The translations under genes and the position numbers were made by a program. Below are positions 39,538 through 50,708 of a DNA stretch of 64,000 nt, one piece after another (positions within the stretch are counted from its first letter, which is position 1; each line of letters opens with the position of its first letter). The notes below the pieces were generated by a model. That model was not told the origin of the DNA, did not search any database, and was given only the letters and a program-made list of their open reading frames with translations. Source of the stretch: Hydrogenobacter sp. (lineage in GTDB: Bacteria > Aquificota > Aquificia > Aquificales > Aquificaceae); the NCBI GenBank assembly GCA_023255875.1, contig JAGDVY010000031.1:1-64000 (forward strand), given 5' to 3'.

Positions 39538-42156
39538 ATGAGACTCTTTGACTTTTTAAAAAAATCTTCTGAGCTGTATTCTTTGGAAGGGGAAGAGTTT
39601 ATAAAGGGTCTTCTCAAACTGTGCGCTCAGTTTCTATCCGCTCAAAGAACGAGCCTTTGGACCGTAAAAGAGGACATACTTTTCTGCGAGTATATGTATA
39701 CAAAAAGCGAGGATGATTTTATTGGTGGGCTTCTGGTAAAGAAAGAGAATTGTTTAGAATTCATTGATTATCTACAAAAAGAAAGGGTAATAAGCGCAGA
39801 AAAGCCTTTTGATCTAAGGATTAATAGTTGCTTTGGAGATTATCTGGACTTTAGAAATACCCAATCCCTTCTAATAGCGTCCTTAACAACAGAAAAAGGA
39901 GAGCTTACTTACCTTATTATGTACGAGCATGACGTTAAAAAAGCCTACAGTGAAGAAGATATATGTGTGTTTCTTTTGTCATTAGCTTACTTAAAGGAGC
40001 ACTACAAAAGACAAAGAACTTTATTTATGACAAATATGTACAAAGTACTGTCTGCGGTGAATAGTATCGTGCTAAAGGCAAATAGCAAAGAGGAGATTCT
40101 GCAACAGCTCTGCCAGATAATGGTTCAAGTTGCAGGGCTTAGGATGGTATGGATAGGACTCCTTGACAGTGAGGGGAATTTAAAACCCTGTTGTGCTTGT
40201 GGATCGGTAGAAGGCTATTTGGATGAGATAAGTATCAATATATACGATGAAAAGCTAAACAAAGGACCTTCCGCAAGAGCTATTTTAGAGCAAAAGGTTC
40301 AGATAAACAACGATACAGAAACTGATCCTACCGTGCTCCCGTGGCGTATGCAAATGCTAAAAAGGAAGTACCTTTCAAGCTGTGCCTATCCCATAACCCT
40401 AAAGGGTAAAGTTATAGGAACCATAAATCTCTATTCAGACAAAAAGGGTTTCTTCAGCGAAGAGATCGTTAGGTTAGTGGAAGAAGTAGGACAAAATGTT
40501 TCCTTTGCCTTAGAATACTTGGATACTCTAAGAAATATACAGAGCCTGTATAGAGCCATTGAGCAATCCAATGAGTGGACATTAATAACAGATGTTGAAG
40601 GTAAGATCCTTTATGTAAATCCAGCAGTGGAACGCATAAGTGGGTATAGCAGGGAGGAGCTTATAGGAAAAACTCCAAGGGTTTTTAAATCAGGGCTACA
40701 TGATGAAGAGTTTTATAAAAAACTTTGGGATACTATACTTTCAGGAAAGGAATTTCACGATATTTTTATAAATAGGCACAAGAATGGAAGCCTGTTTTAC
40801 TTAGACCAAATAATAACCCCCATTAAGGATGAAGCGGGTAGGATAATCAACTTTGTTTCTACCGCAAGAGACATAACCTTAGCGAAAGAAATTGAAGAAA
40901 AGATGCACAAAGTAATCAACTATGACCCACTTACAAACTTACCAAAAAGAGATCCTTTCATCAAAGAACTGGAAAGGAACATAAAGGAAAAAAGTAATAG
41001 CACTATAGGTATTTTCCTAATAGATATGCATAAATTTTCTGCAGTTAATGCCCTTTACGGTTATGAGTTTGGAGATAAACTTCTCAAATCTTTTGCAGAA
41101 AGACTTACGAAACTGCCAGGTTTTTGGGCACGGTATGGAGATGATGCTTTTATAGGATTTAAAGAATTAAACAGCAAAGAAGAGATATACAACTTGCTCA
41201 AAGACATCTTTAAGATGGGTGAGTTAAAGTTAGAAAACTTTAGCTACAGGCTTGACTTTCATGTAGGTGTATCCATTTACCCTGATGATGCAAACAACGC
41301 TTTGGATCTTTTACATGCGGTAGAGATAGCTCTTAGAAAAGCAGAAGAGAAAGCACCTAGAAGCTTTAAGCTTTATAATGAAGAAGAGAAAGAAAAACTT
41401 TTGGAAAAGCTAAAACTTATAGAAGATCTAAAAACCGCTTTAGAAAGAGGTGAGTTTGTTCTACACTTCCAACCTATTTACAGTTCCTTAGATCTAAAGC
41501 CTGCCATGCTAGAAGTACTTCTAGGATGGAACTCAAAGAAATTTGGCTTTTTACAAGCAGGGAGTTTTATAGATATACTTGAAGAGACGGGACTTATAGT
41601 GGATATTGGTTATTATGTATTTGAACAGTGTTTAAGTACGATAAAGCGGTATAACTTAGAAATTCCCATATCCATAAACATATCGTCTGTGCAGATAAAG
41701 AGAGAAGACTTTACGGATAGGTTATCTGAACTTCTTAATAAGTACAGAGTACCCGCTGAGCTTATTCTTTTGGAGATCACAGAAGGCACGCTTATAGAGG
41801 ACCTTCAGAAAGCACAAAAACTATTAGATGCATTAAAAGAGAAGGGTTTCTCTATCGTTCTTGACGATTTTGGAGTAAAGTACTCATCTCTGTCTTACCT
41901 TACCAAACTTCCTATAGACTACATAAAGATAGACAAGTCCTTTATTAAGGAAGTGGATACTGATGAAAAAGTGCTGAATGTGGTAAAAACGATAGTTTCC
42001 ATAGCTAATATTCTTGGTGCAAAAACTGTTGCAGAAGGCATAGAAAGACAATCACAGCTGAACATACTAAAAGAAATAGGATGCCATTATTTACAGGGAT
42101 TTTACCTTAGCAAACCTATGGACATCAAAGATTTCCTGAAGCTTTTACGCTCCTAA
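39538..42156 (+). CDS. GAF-PAS-GGDEF(degenerate)-EAL signalling protein
   Basis: GAF-like N-terminal half, PAS (LITDVEGKILYVNPAVERISGYSREELIGKTPRVFKSG), GGDEF region reads RYGDDAF, EAL region reads LEVLLGW; DDFGVKYSSLSYLTKLPIDYIKIDKSFI. Confidence 0.92.
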   Translation: MRLFDFLKKSSELYSLEGEEFIKGLLKLCAQFLSAQRTSLWTVKEDILFCEYMYTKSEDDFIGGLLVKKENCLEFIDYLQKERVISAEKPFDLRINSCFGDYLDFRNTQSLLIASLTTEKGELTYLIMYEHDVKKAYSEEDICVFLLSLAYLKEHYKRQRTLFMTNMYKVLSAVNSIVLKANSKEEILQQLCQIMVQVAGLRMVWIGLLDSEGNLKPCCACGSVEGYLDEISINIYDEKLNKGPSARAILEQKVQINNDTETDPTVLPWRMQMLKRKYLSSCAYPITLKGKVIGTINLYSDKKGFFSEEIVRLVEEVGQNVSFALEYLDTLRNIQSLYRAIEQSNEWTLITDVEGKILYVNPAVERISGYSREELIGKTPRVFKSGLHDEEFYKKLWDTILSGKEFHDIFINRHKNGSLFYLDQIITPIKDEAGRIINFVSTARDITLAKEIEEKMHKVINYDPLTNLPKRDPFIKELERNIKEKSNSTIGIFLIDMHKFSAVNALYGYEFGDKLLKSFAERLTKLPGFWARYGDDAFIGFKELNSKEEIYNLLKDIFKMGELKLENFSYRLDFHVGVSIYPDDANNALDLLHAVEIALRKAEEKAPRSFKLYNEEEKEKLLEKLKLIEDLKTALERGEFVLHFQPIYSSLDLKPAMLEVLLGWNSKKFGFLQAGSFIDILEETGLIVDIGYYVFEQCLSTIKRYNLEIPISINISSVQIKREDFTDRLSELLNKYRVPAELILLEITEGTLIEDLQKAQKLLDALKEKGFSIVLDDFGVKYSSLSYLTKLPIDYIKIDKSFIKEVDTDEKVLNVVKTIVSIANILGAKTVAEGIERQSQLNILKEIGCHYLQGFYLSKPMDIKDFLKLLRS

Positions 42157-42228
42157 GTGTATCTATAAGCTCCTGTAAAAGATGACAAATAGGAAATTAG
42201 CCATAAAACGTGTTATAATAAGTTACTC

Positions 42229-43479
42229 ATGCTTAAGGAGTACAATAAGTATCTTGAATACAAAAACGGAGAGCTCTATCTTGATGGAGTGTCCCTAAGG
42301 GCTTTAGCAGAAGAATTTGGTACTCCACTGTATGTGTATAGTGCCTCTTACATAAGAGATAGGGTAAGGGCATACAAAGAAGCCTTTCCAAATGCTCTTA
42401 TATGCTATGCGGTAAAGGCTAACTTCAATCCTCACATTATAAGACTTGTGAAGGAAGAAGGCGCTGGAGCGGACATAGTCTCTGGTGGTGAGCTCTACGC
42501 TTCGCTACAAGCGGGTGTAGATCCCAAGAAAATAGTTTATGCTGGTGTAGGAAAAACTCCAAAAGAGATAGAGTACGCTATAAGTTCGGACATACTCATG
42601 TTCAATGTGGAATCCCGTATGGAATTGGAAGTGCTTGATCAAATAGCAGAGCGTATGGGCAAAAAGGTAAGGATAGCCATAAGGGTAAATCCCGATGTGG
42701 ATCCCAAAACGCATCCTTACATATCCACAGGTATGAAAAAGAGCAAATTTGGCGTGGATATAAAACGAGCAAAGGAAGAGTACGAATATGCAAGAAATCT
42801 GAAGAACCTTGAGATCGTAGGCATACACTGCCATATAGGATCTCAGATACTTGATGTATCACCTTACATAGAAGCTGTGGAAAAGATAGTAGAGCTTTAC
42901 CACTATCTTACAAAGAACGGCTTTGACATAAGATACTTAGACATAGGAGGAGGCTTGGGTATAAAGTACAAACCAGAACAATCAAATCCCGAACCCAGTG
43001 ATTTAGCAGAAGCAATAAGTCCCATCTTAAAAGATGTGAAGGCAAAGCTAATTCTTGAGCCAGGAAGGTCTATAGTGGGAAACTCGGGTGTTTTGATAAC
43101 TCGTGTGGAATTCTTAAAGGACAAAGGGCACAAACACTTTGTCATAGTAGATGCAGGGATGAACGACCTTATAAGACCCGCCATCTATGATGCTTACCAT
43201 CACATTGTGCCTGTTGAAAAAAGGGATGGGCGCTATATAAAGACGGATGTAGTTGGTCCCATATGTGAAACGGGGGATTTCTTAGCCTTAGACAGAGAAC
43301 TGCCAGAAGTGAGAAGGGGTGATTACTTAGCGGTGCTGTCTGCTGGAGCTTACGGTTTTGCCATGTCTTCTCACTACAATGTGAGGCCAAGAGCTTGTGA
43401 GCTGTTGGTGGATGAAGGAAAATACAGAGTCATAAGAAAAAGGGAGGATTACGCTTACATATTTTCTTTGAGTTCTTGA
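42229..43479 (+). CDS. lysA: Diaminopimelate decarboxylase
   Basis: CYAVKANFNPHIIRLV PLP Lys motif; HCHIGSQI; C-terminal Cys/Tyr active-site region GPICETGDFLA. Confidence 0.96.
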   Translation: MLKEYNKYLEYKNGELYLDGVSLRALAEEFGTPLYVYSASYIRDRVRAYKEAFPNALICYAVKANFNPHIIRLVKEEGAGADIVSGGELYASLQAGVDPKKIVYAGVGKTPKEIEYAISSDILMFNVESRMELEVLDQIAERMGKKVRIAIRVNPDVDPKTHPYISTGMKKSKFGVDIKRAKEEYEYARNLKNLEIVGIHCHIGSQILDVSPYIEAVEKIVELYHYLTKNGFDIRYLDIGGGLGIKYKPEQSNPEPSDLAEAISPILKDVKAKLILEPGRSIVGNSGVLITRVEFLKDKGHKHFVIVDAGMNDLIRPAIYDAYHHIVPVEKRDGRYIKTDVVGPICETGDFLALDRELPEVRRGDYLAVLSAGAYGFAMSSHYNVRPRACELLVDEGKYRVIRKREDYAYIFSLSS

Positions 43480-43487
43480 GAAGTAAA

Positions 43488-44996
43488 TCACTTAACTTTC
43501 TTCTTGATGCTCTTTTCTCCTTTATCCTTATCTTTAAAGATCAACCTTTTTATAAGATAGCTTTGAAAGATGTTGAGTATGTTGTTGAAGGTCCAATAGA
43601 GCACAAGACCTGCAGGGAAGCTAGCAAACAGGAAGGTAAAGGCTATGGAAGATATATACATCATAAAGTTCTGCGTTTTGTCAGGATTTGGGCTTATAAA
43701 CTGCTGGGCTATCATGGTAAGACCCATCAGTATGGGCAGTATGTAATAGGGGTCTTTTTGGGCTAAGCTGGGTATCCAAAACATGGATGCAAGCTGAAGG
43801 TCTGCGGTTATGGTAAGCACCTTATAAAGGGCAAAGAAGACGGGTATCTGAAGGAGTATAGGAAGACATCCAGACATGGGGTTAAAACCCGCCTGAGAGT
43901 AAAGCTTCATAATCTCCTCTTGCATCTTTATAGGATCGTCCTTATACCTTTCCCTTATCTCTTGCATTTTAGGTGCAAGTTCTGAAAGCTTCATCATAGA
44001 GACACTGCTTTTGTAAGTGAGAGGAAACATAAAAAGCCTGACAATTAAAGTAAGCGCCAATATGGAAAACACCCAAGAGTGAAGGTGTTCGTATATCCAA
44101 TACATAAAGATAAACAGGGGCTTGACTAAGAGTTTTAGTGTTCCATAATCTATAACGTCCGAAAGGCCTATCTGCTTTAGTCTTGAATACTCTTTGGTAC
44201 CTGCGTAGAATATAAGGGGACTGTTTGCCTCAACAAGGGTCAGCGTGCTGTTATTCTCCACTTTGTATATGACTACCGAGCTTATCTTTCCCACAAAACC
44301 CTTAAAGTAGTACCTGCTTTCCTCTCCTGCAAATTTTATATCTCCAGTTATCACTTCCCTTCCCTTTATGTCTTCTATATTTATCCTCTCTATGTGATCT
44401 TGGATACTCACAATGGGTCCAACATGAGTGTAAAACTCATCTCCCTTAGGGTGACTTCCCACAAGGATATAGACTAAAGAGGGCAGGTTTTTTGAATCTA
44501 TATATAGCCTAAAGTATCCATTCTCATAGATGAGTCTTTTGGTAATACTAATGTTTCCATCTGAGTAAGTCATTATGATGGTGTTGCCATCCTTTGTGAG
44601 CGTGTAGGGGGAAAAGTTGAGCTTTTGGTCTATTTCTGGGTTTCCCGTGTATATTTCAAGGGGATATGCGTTGAGTTTTCTTTCTGTATCCGTGATAAGG
44701 TCATAGGAGTATTTCTTATCTACTATGCGCACCAATTTGCCACCTTCTAAAGCTACAGAAATACTATACTGTCCCAAATCAAAACTTTGGACATTTAAGG
44801 GCTTTTGGGATTCCCTTGTGCTTCCCAGCATAAGCTGGGGCAGAGTAGTTTGGAATGTTTCTTTCTTAACCTGGGTGGTAGGTTTCTCTTTGGGTAAGAA
44901 GTAGTATGTGTAAAGCTCAAAGGCAAACGCAAAAAAGGTTATGGCAAGCATCAGGATAAAGAGCCTTTTGATGTCTATTGGGTCCTTCTCCATCAA
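43488..44996 (-). CDS. yidC: Membrane protein insertase YidC
   Basis: ILALTLIVRLFMFPLTYKSSVSMMKLSELAPKMQEIRERYKDDPIKMQEEIMKLYSQAGFNPMSGCLPILLQIPVFFALYKVL. Confidence 0.96.
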   Translation of the reverse strand: MMEKDPIDIKRLFILMLAITFFAFAFELYTYYFLPKEKPTTQVKKETFQTTLPQLMLGSTRESQKPLNVQSFDLGQYSISVALEGGKLVRIVDKKYSYDLITDTERKLNAYPLEIYTGNPEIDQKLNFSPYTLTKDGNTIIMTYSDGNISITKRLIYENGYFRLYIDSKNLPSLVYILVGSHPKGDEFYTHVGPIVSIQDHIERINIEDIKGREVITGDIKFAGEESRYYFKGFVGKISSVVIYKVENNSTLTLVEANSPLIFYAGTKEYSRLKQIGLSDVIDYGTLKLLVKPLFIFMYWIYEHLHSWVFSILALTLIVRLFMFPLTYKSSVSMMKLSELAPKMQEIRERYKDDPIKMQEEIMKLYSQAGFNPMSGCLPILLQIPVFFALYKVLTITADLQLASMFWIPSLAQKDPYYILPILMGLTMIAQQFISPNPDKTQNFMMYISSIAFTFLFASFPAGLVLYWTFNNILNIFQSYLIKRLIFKDKDKGEKSIKKKVK

Positions 44997-45199
44997 GGGT
45001 AATCAACACCTCCCTTTGAAAAGGGATTGCACCTTATAATTCTCCAAAGAGCCTTTAGCATCCCTTTTAGCACACCGTACTTTTCAACAGCAAGGATAGC
45101 GTACTCGGAACATGTAGGGTAATACCTACAAGATGGTGGATAAAGGGGGGAAATGACCCCCCGCCAAAATCTTAAGAATAACACAACCACTCTTCTCAA
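44993..45199 (-). CDS. yidD: Membrane protein insertion efficiency factor YidD
   Basis: [36 protein letters not shown] start overlapping the rpmH stop. Confidence 0.93.
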   Translation of the reverse strand: MRRVVVLFLRFWRGVISPLYPPSCRYYPTCSEYAILAVEKYGVLKGMLKALWRIIRCNPFSKGGVDYP

Positions 45200-45339
45200 G
45201 GGGCAAGTCTCTTTCTGCCTTTCTGCCTTCTTCTTTTTATTATCTTCCTTCCGCTCTTGGTGGACATTCTTGCGAGAAATCCGCTCTTGCGCTTCCTTTT
45301 GAGGTTAGATATTCTTGTTATGTTCCTTTGAGTTGCCAT
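45196..45339 (-). CDS. rpmH: 50S ribosomal protein L34 (absent from the supplied ORF track)
   Basis: Hand translation: [47 protein letters not shown]. Confidence 0.93.
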   Translation of the reverse strand: MATQRNITRISNLKRKRKSGFLARMSTKSGRKIIKRRRQKGRKRLAP

Positions 45340-45350
45340 CTATAAACTCC

Positions 45351-45671
<321 letters not shown>

Positions 45672-45688
45672 CTACTGAATTTTTTATG

Positions 45689-46333
45689 TTAGTGTCCTTC
45701 ATGGGAAACCACGCCCGAAAGATAAACTACAGAAAGCATCATGAATATGTAAGCCTGTATAAAAACCGCCAAAAACTTTATGGCTATGATGAACAAAAGT
45801 AGCAAAGGTGATACCGCCATGATGAAGGGATTTTTTATCACAAGACTAACAAGGACCAAAAGTAGCATAGCTCCACCCTTCATGTTAGCAAAAAGCCTCA
45901 AAGTGAGGGTTATGGGTCTGGCAAGGTGGGAGATGATCTCTATAAGGAAAAAGATGGGTGCAAGGTAAGGATTAGGTCCCATGAAGTGCTTGAGATATCC
46001 AATACCATGCAGTCTAAAACCCTCAAAATTATAAAGTAAGAAAACGCACAGAGCTAAAGCTAAATTGGTATTCACGTTAGCAGTCGGAGCTTCAAGTCCC
46101 GGCACCATACCCAAAAGGTTGGAGAAAAACACAAAGAGCCCTATACTGGCAATGAAGGGTGTGTATCTTAATCCTTCATGTCCCGCATTTTCAAGAAGCA
46201 TGTTTCTTACAAATCTCAAGTATCCTTCCCACAGTGCCTGAAACTTTGTAGGTCTTATTGAGGGTTTGCCTGCAAGCAAGATGAGCCCAAGAGATATCAC
46301 CATAGCGACTATACCAAGGTATACATGTTCCAT
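45689..46333 (-). CDS. atpB: F0F1 ATP synthase subunit a
   Basis: TLRLFANMKGGAMLLLVLVSLV; AVFIQAYIFMMLSVVYLSG. Start likely at internal MEHVYLG. Confidence 0.94.
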   Translation of the reverse strand: MEHVYLGIVAMVISLGLILLAGKPSIRPTKFQALWEGYLRFVRNMLLENAGHEGLRYTPFIASIGLFVFFSNLLGMVPGLEAPTANVNTNLALALCVFLLYNFEGFRLHGIGYLKHFMGPNPYLAPIFFLIEIISHLARPITLTLRLFANMKGGAMLLLVLVSLVIKNPFIMAVSPLLLLFIIAIKFLAVFIQAYIFMMLSVVYLSGVVSHEGH

Positions 46334-46440
46334 AGCACTATCATTATAACACAAAATTTATTAGTTTAGATAAGAAGGACTAAAAGGTGAGCTTTGATTG
46401 CCTCATGCGGTGAGAATTAATTTGCTTATCTTATTAGATT

Positions 46441-48366
46441 ATGCCTAATAGATTGATAAACGCCAGAAGCCCGTACCTAAGAAAGTCAGCACACCAGCCT
46501 GTGGATTGGTACGAGTGGTGCCAAGAGGCTTTTGAGAAAGCCAAAAGAGAGGACAAACCCATACTGCTCTCCATAGGTGGTGTTTGGTGTCATTGGTGTC
46601 ATGTGATGGCAAAGGAAAGCTTTGAAAATCCTGAAATAGCCCAGATAATAAACGAACACTTTGTAGCCATAAAAGTTGACAGAGATGAAAGGCCAGATAT
46701 AGATAGAAGGTATCAGGAAGTAGTTGTAGCTCTCACTGGTGCGGGTGGTTGGCCCTTGACAGTATTTCTCACACCAGAAGGTAAAGCTTTCTTTGGTGGT
46801 ACCTACTTTCCACCAGAAGACCGTTGGGGAAGGCCCGGCTTTAAGTCCCTGCTTTTAAGAATAGCCCAGCTTTGGAAGGAAGACAAAGATAGGATCATAA
46901 GATCAGCAGAGCACATCTTTAGAGAGCTTCAGGCTTTTAACTCTAAAAATTTTAAAGACTTTTTGGACGAAAACCTTCTCCTAGGGGGTATAGGAGTTCT
47001 ACTTTCATCTATAGACTACCAAAAGGGTGGTATAGGTAGTGCTCCCAAGTTTCACCATGCCAAAGCTTTTGAACTACTTCTATACCACTACTACTTTACT
47101 AAAGAAGACTTGGTCAAAAGGGCTCTAAGCATATCCTTGGAAGCCATGGCAAAGGGCGGTGTTTATGATCATCTGCTGGGAGGTTTTTTCCGATACTCTA
47201 CAGACGAGGATTGGCACATACCCCACTTTGAGAAGATGCTGTACGATAACGCAGAGCTTTTGAGGCTGTATTCTTTAGCTTACCAGGTCTTTAGAGACGA
47301 ACTATACAGATACATTGCGGAAGGAATAGTAGAGTATTACAAAAGGTACGGTTCAGACCCAGAGGGTGGGTTTTACGCTTCTCAGGATGCGGATATAGGA
47401 GTTCTAGATGAGGGCGGATACTACACCTTTACTGAGCAAGAATTAGAATCCATCTTAGACACAGAGGAGCTCAAGATAGCCAGGCTACACTTTGGAACTC
47501 GTAGTATGCATTCGGGTAAGATGGTGCTCTACATGAACTTAAGACCAGAGCAGGTGGCAAAAGTCCTAAATATGCCTGAGGAGAAGGTAAAAGAGGTTAT
47601 CAAAAGCCTAAAAACAAAGCTTCTTCGCTACAGAGAAAACAGAGAGATGCCTTATATAGATAAAACCATCTACACCAACTGGAACGGACTTATGATAGAT
47701 GCTCTTTGCGTGTATTATAAAGTTTTTGGAGATGATTGGGCTTTGAATATGGCTAAAAAAACTGCAGACAGATTGCTAAAGGAAAGATACCAAGAAGGTC
47801 AGCTTTGGCACGCAGAGAATGTGGAAGGCTACTCTGAGGACTACATTTTTCTCGCTTATGGGCTCTTATCCCTTTTTGAATTAACCCAAGAGGACATCTA
47901 TTTGCAGGCATCTAAGGAACTTATGGACAGAGCCATAGAGCTCTTTTGGGATGAGCAAGGATGGGGGTTTTTTGATAGACAAAAAGGCGGAGAGGGACTT
48001 CTTGAAGTCAGAACCAAACCCTTGCAAGACACACCCACACAATCAGTAAACGGCACCGCACCTTATGTGCTTATGCTACTTGAGGCAATACTTGGCGATA
48101 CCAAATACGGAGAGTTTGCGGAAAAGAACTTAATGGCTTTTTCCCAATTCATCAGAGAAATCCCTATGGCATCTCACTCTTACCTCCTTAGCCTGTACGC
48201 TTTTCTGAAAGGCATTTTTAAGGTGGAGACCTCAGAACACTTTGAAAGAGCTCTTTGTGCCTTTAGACCCTTTAAGGTGGTTCTCAAAAAAGAGGTAGAT
48301 GGACTTTTAGTGTGTGAAGGAAAAACCTGCACAAAATACTCCTCACCTGAAGAAGCGGGGCTTTAA
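46441..48366 (+). CDS. Thioredoxin-domain protein of DUF255/YyaL family
   Basis: [60 protein letters not shown]. Confidence 0.93.
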   Translation: MPNRLINARSPYLRKSAHQPVDWYEWCQEAFEKAKREDKPILLSIGGVWCHWCHVMAKESFENPEIAQIINEHFVAIKVDRDERPDIDRRYQEVVVALTGAGGWPLTVFLTPEGKAFFGGTYFPPEDRWGRPGFKSLLLRIAQLWKEDKDRIIRSAEHIFRELQAFNSKNFKDFLDENLLLGGIGVLLSSIDYQKGGIGSAPKFHHAKAFELLLYHYYFTKEDLVKRALSISLEAMAKGGVYDHLLGGFFRYSTDEDWHIPHFEKMLYDNAELLRLYSLAYQVFRDELYRYIAEGIVEYYKRYGSDPEGGFYASQDADIGVLDEGGYYTFTEQELESILDTEELKIARLHFGTRSMHSGKMVLYMNLRPEQVAKVLNMPEEKVKEVIKSLKTKLLRYRENREMPYIDKTIYTNWNGLMIDALCVYYKVFGDDWALNMAKKTADRLLKERYQEGQLWHAENVEGYSEDYIFLAYGLLSLFELTQEDIYLQASKELMDRAIELFWDEQGWGFFDRQKGGEGLLEVRTKPLQDTPTQSVNGTAPYVLMLLEAILGDTKYGEFAEKNLMAFSQFIREIPMASHSYLLSLYAFLKGIFKVETSEHFERALCAFRPFKVVLKKEVDGLLVCEGKTCTKYSSPEEAGL

Positions 48367-48392
48367 AGACTCAGTGTGATAAAATTACATGC

Positions 48393-49229
48393 ATGTTAAA
48401 AACTCTTTTCCTTTTACTGTCTGTCCTAAGCTTAGCCTTTTCAAAAGAGCTTATAGCCACCACTTACCCTATTTACTATCCTCTTAGGTACATAGCAGGT
48501 GAAAAGCATCGTGTGGAACTGCTAATAAAGTCTCAGGCAGACCCACACGAGTATGAGCTAACACCAAAAGATGCAAAAGAGCTTGCTAAAGCGGATTTAG
48601 TATTTTCCTTGGGAGTAGAAAGCTGGGAAAAAAACCTCCTTAGAACCATTCCTAAAGAAAAGCTCGTTTTTTTAAATCAAGGGATAAGTTTTATAGATTA
48701 CGGGAACTTTCCAGACCCACATATATGGCTATCTCCCAAAAGCTACATGGCAGTTGTAAGAAACATAACTTCCGCACTCATAAAATGGGAGCCTAATGAA
48801 AGAGCTTATTATGAGAGCAGGTATAACAGTTATATCCAAAAACTCAAAGAGCTGGACAGAGAATACCAAGAGACTTTAAAAAACTGCAGGTACAGAGTAA
48901 TCATATCTACACACAGAGCTTGGGACTATCTGGCAAGGGACTACAACCTCAGGACTGTTAGTTTAATGGGTGTTCATGCGGAAGAGGAGCCCAAACCTTC
49001 CCAAATAAGGCTGATAATACAAACTGTAAAGCGCGAAGGAATAAAGTACATATTTGCAGAAATAGGACAGGATAGAAAGGTGGCAGACTTTATAGCAAAC
49101 CAAACGGGTGCTAAGGTGCTTTTCCTTAACTCTTCTCTTTTCCCTCAAGAACCCTCTGATGACTACTTTAGCATAATGAGAAGGAACCTAAAAAGCCTAA
49201 AAGAGGGATTGCAATGCCATCTGAAGTGA
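48393..49229 (+). CDS. Zinc/manganese-type metal ABC transporter substrate-binding protein
   Basis: Signal peptide; TTYPIYYPLRYIAGEKHRVELLIKSQADPHEYELTPKDAKELAKADLV (SBP-9 family). Confidence 0.92.
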   Translation: MLKTLFLLLSVLSLAFSKELIATTYPIYYPLRYIAGEKHRVELLIKSQADPHEYELTPKDAKELAKADLVFSLGVESWEKNLLRTIPKEKLVFLNQGISFIDYGNFPDPHIWLSPKSYMAVVRNITSALIKWEPNERAYYESRYNSYIQKLKELDREYQETLKNCRYRVIISTHRAWDYLARDYNLRTVSLMGVHAEEEPKPSQIRLIIQTVKREGIKYIFAEIGQDRKVADFIANQTGAKVLFLNSSLFPQEPSDDYFSIMRRNLKSLKEGLQCHLK

Positions 49230-49888
49230 TAAAGGTTAGCAACCTCACTTTTTACTACAGACAGGAAGAGCCCCTAATAGACAACTTGAGTTTTTCTGTT
49301 TTTGAAGGAGAGTTTTTTGGCATTTTGGGTCCCAATGGTGCAGGGAAAACAACCCTCCTTAGGTTAATTCTTGGATTTTTAAAACCCATAAAAGGCAGGA
49401 TAGAGCTCTTTGGACAGGACTTGCACACCTTTAAGGAATGGAAAAGAGTCGGATACGTTCCCCAAAGATTTTATGTGGAAAGAGCCTTTACAGGAACGGT
49501 GGGTGAGCTTTTTAAAGCGATCGCTCCTAAAGAAAAAGTGGGTTGGATCATAGCTTACCTTCACCTTGAGGATCTGCTAAAAAAACAGTTTAATAAACTC
49601 TCTGGTGGTCAGCAACAGAGGGTGCTTCTTGCCCTTGCTCTCACCACAAACCCTGATCTTCTTATCCTTGATGAACCCCTCACAGGACTTGATATACACG
49701 CTCAGGAGCACATAGAGAACATACTAAGAGATATAAGCAAAACAAAAACTGTAGTTGTAGTTTCCCACGATGTGAGTTTTGTGCTCAGAAATGCAAGCAG
49801 GATTCTATGCTTGGGTATGCAGGAATGTCAAGTGGTGAAGGCTCAGGAGCTAAAAGGCATGCTAAAGGAACTTTACAAGCTTCACTGA
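49214..49888 (+). CDS. Metal ABC transporter ATP-binding protein
   Basis: GPNGAGKTTLLRLILG, KLSGGQQQRVLLALAL, LLILDEPLTGLD. Confidence 0.95.
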   Translation: MPSEVIKVSNLTFYYRQEEPLIDNLSFSVFEGEFFGILGPNGAGKTTLLRLILGFLKPIKGRIELFGQDLHTFKEWKRVGYVPQRFYVERAFTGTVGELFKAIAPKEKVGWIIAYLHLEDLLKKQFNKLSGGQQQRVLLALALTTNPDLLILDEPLTGLDIHAQEHIENILRDISKTKTVVVVSHDVSFVLRNASRILCLGMQECQVVKAQELKGMLKELYKLH

Positions 49889-49889
49889 C

Positions 49890-50708
49890 ATGATACTTTT
49901 AGATTACGCTTTTTTGTGGAAAGGTATCTTAAGCGGACTACTCATAAGTATCTCCACCTCACTTATGGGTGTTTTTTTACTTATGAAAAGACTCTCTCTT
50001 TTGGGAGCAGGACTTTCTCACGCAGCCTTTGGTGGTATAGCTTTGGCTATCTTATTAGGCATAGATCCCATGGTCTTTACTCTCTTTTACATGGTAATGT
50101 CAGGTTTAACCATCCAGCTTCTTATAGAAAGGAAAGGCCTGCCTGCGGATACAGTTATATCCCTGTTTTTCTCCTTGGGTGTAGCATTAGCTATCATTAT
50201 CTTGGGCATTACCCAAAACCTTGGCAGTAATATTTACTCGTATCTCTTTGGAAGTATACTAACCGTTTCTGATAGGGAGCTTTTGGGTGTCCTTTTGGTG
50301 TCTCTTTTGAGCCTTGTCTTTGTGTTTTTCTACTATAGGAAACTGCTTCTTATCAGTTTCAACGAAGAGATAGCACTTTTGAGGGGTGTCAAAGTCAGAA
50401 CTCTAAATTATCTGCTCATTGGAATAGCTTCTGCAAATATAGTATTTGCAATAAAAGCGGTGGGACTCATATTGGCTTCTTCCTTTATAGCCATACCACC
50501 CATGTCTGCCCTGCTTGTTTCTACATCTTTCCTTTCTACGCTTGTGTTATCCGTCTTAGTTTCTTTTCTTGCCACCCTTATGGGTATCTTCTTATCTTTA
50601 GAATTGGACATACCACCAAGTGGCGCTATAGTGCTCTGCATGGTAGTTATGTTTCTTTTCCTTGCTTTCTGGAGGCTTTTGGTTAATCTAAGAAGAAGGT
50701 TTTTATGA
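49890..50708 (+). CDS. Metal ABC transporter permease (ZnuB family)
   Basis: Multi-TM ABC-3 family protein: LLGAGLSHAAFGGIALAILLG. Confidence 0.93.
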   Translation: MILLDYAFLWKGILSGLLISISTSLMGVFLLMKRLSLLGAGLSHAAFGGIALAILLGIDPMVFTLFYMVMSGLTIQLLIERKGLPADTVISLFFSLGVALAIIILGITQNLGSNIYSYLFGSILTVSDRELLGVLLVSLLSLVFVFFYYRKLLLISFNEEIALLRGVKVRTLNYLLIGIASANIVFAIKAVGLILASSFIAIPPMSALLVSTSFLSTLVLSVLVSFLATLMGIFLSLELDIPPSGAIVLCMVVMFLFLAFWRLLVNLRRRFL

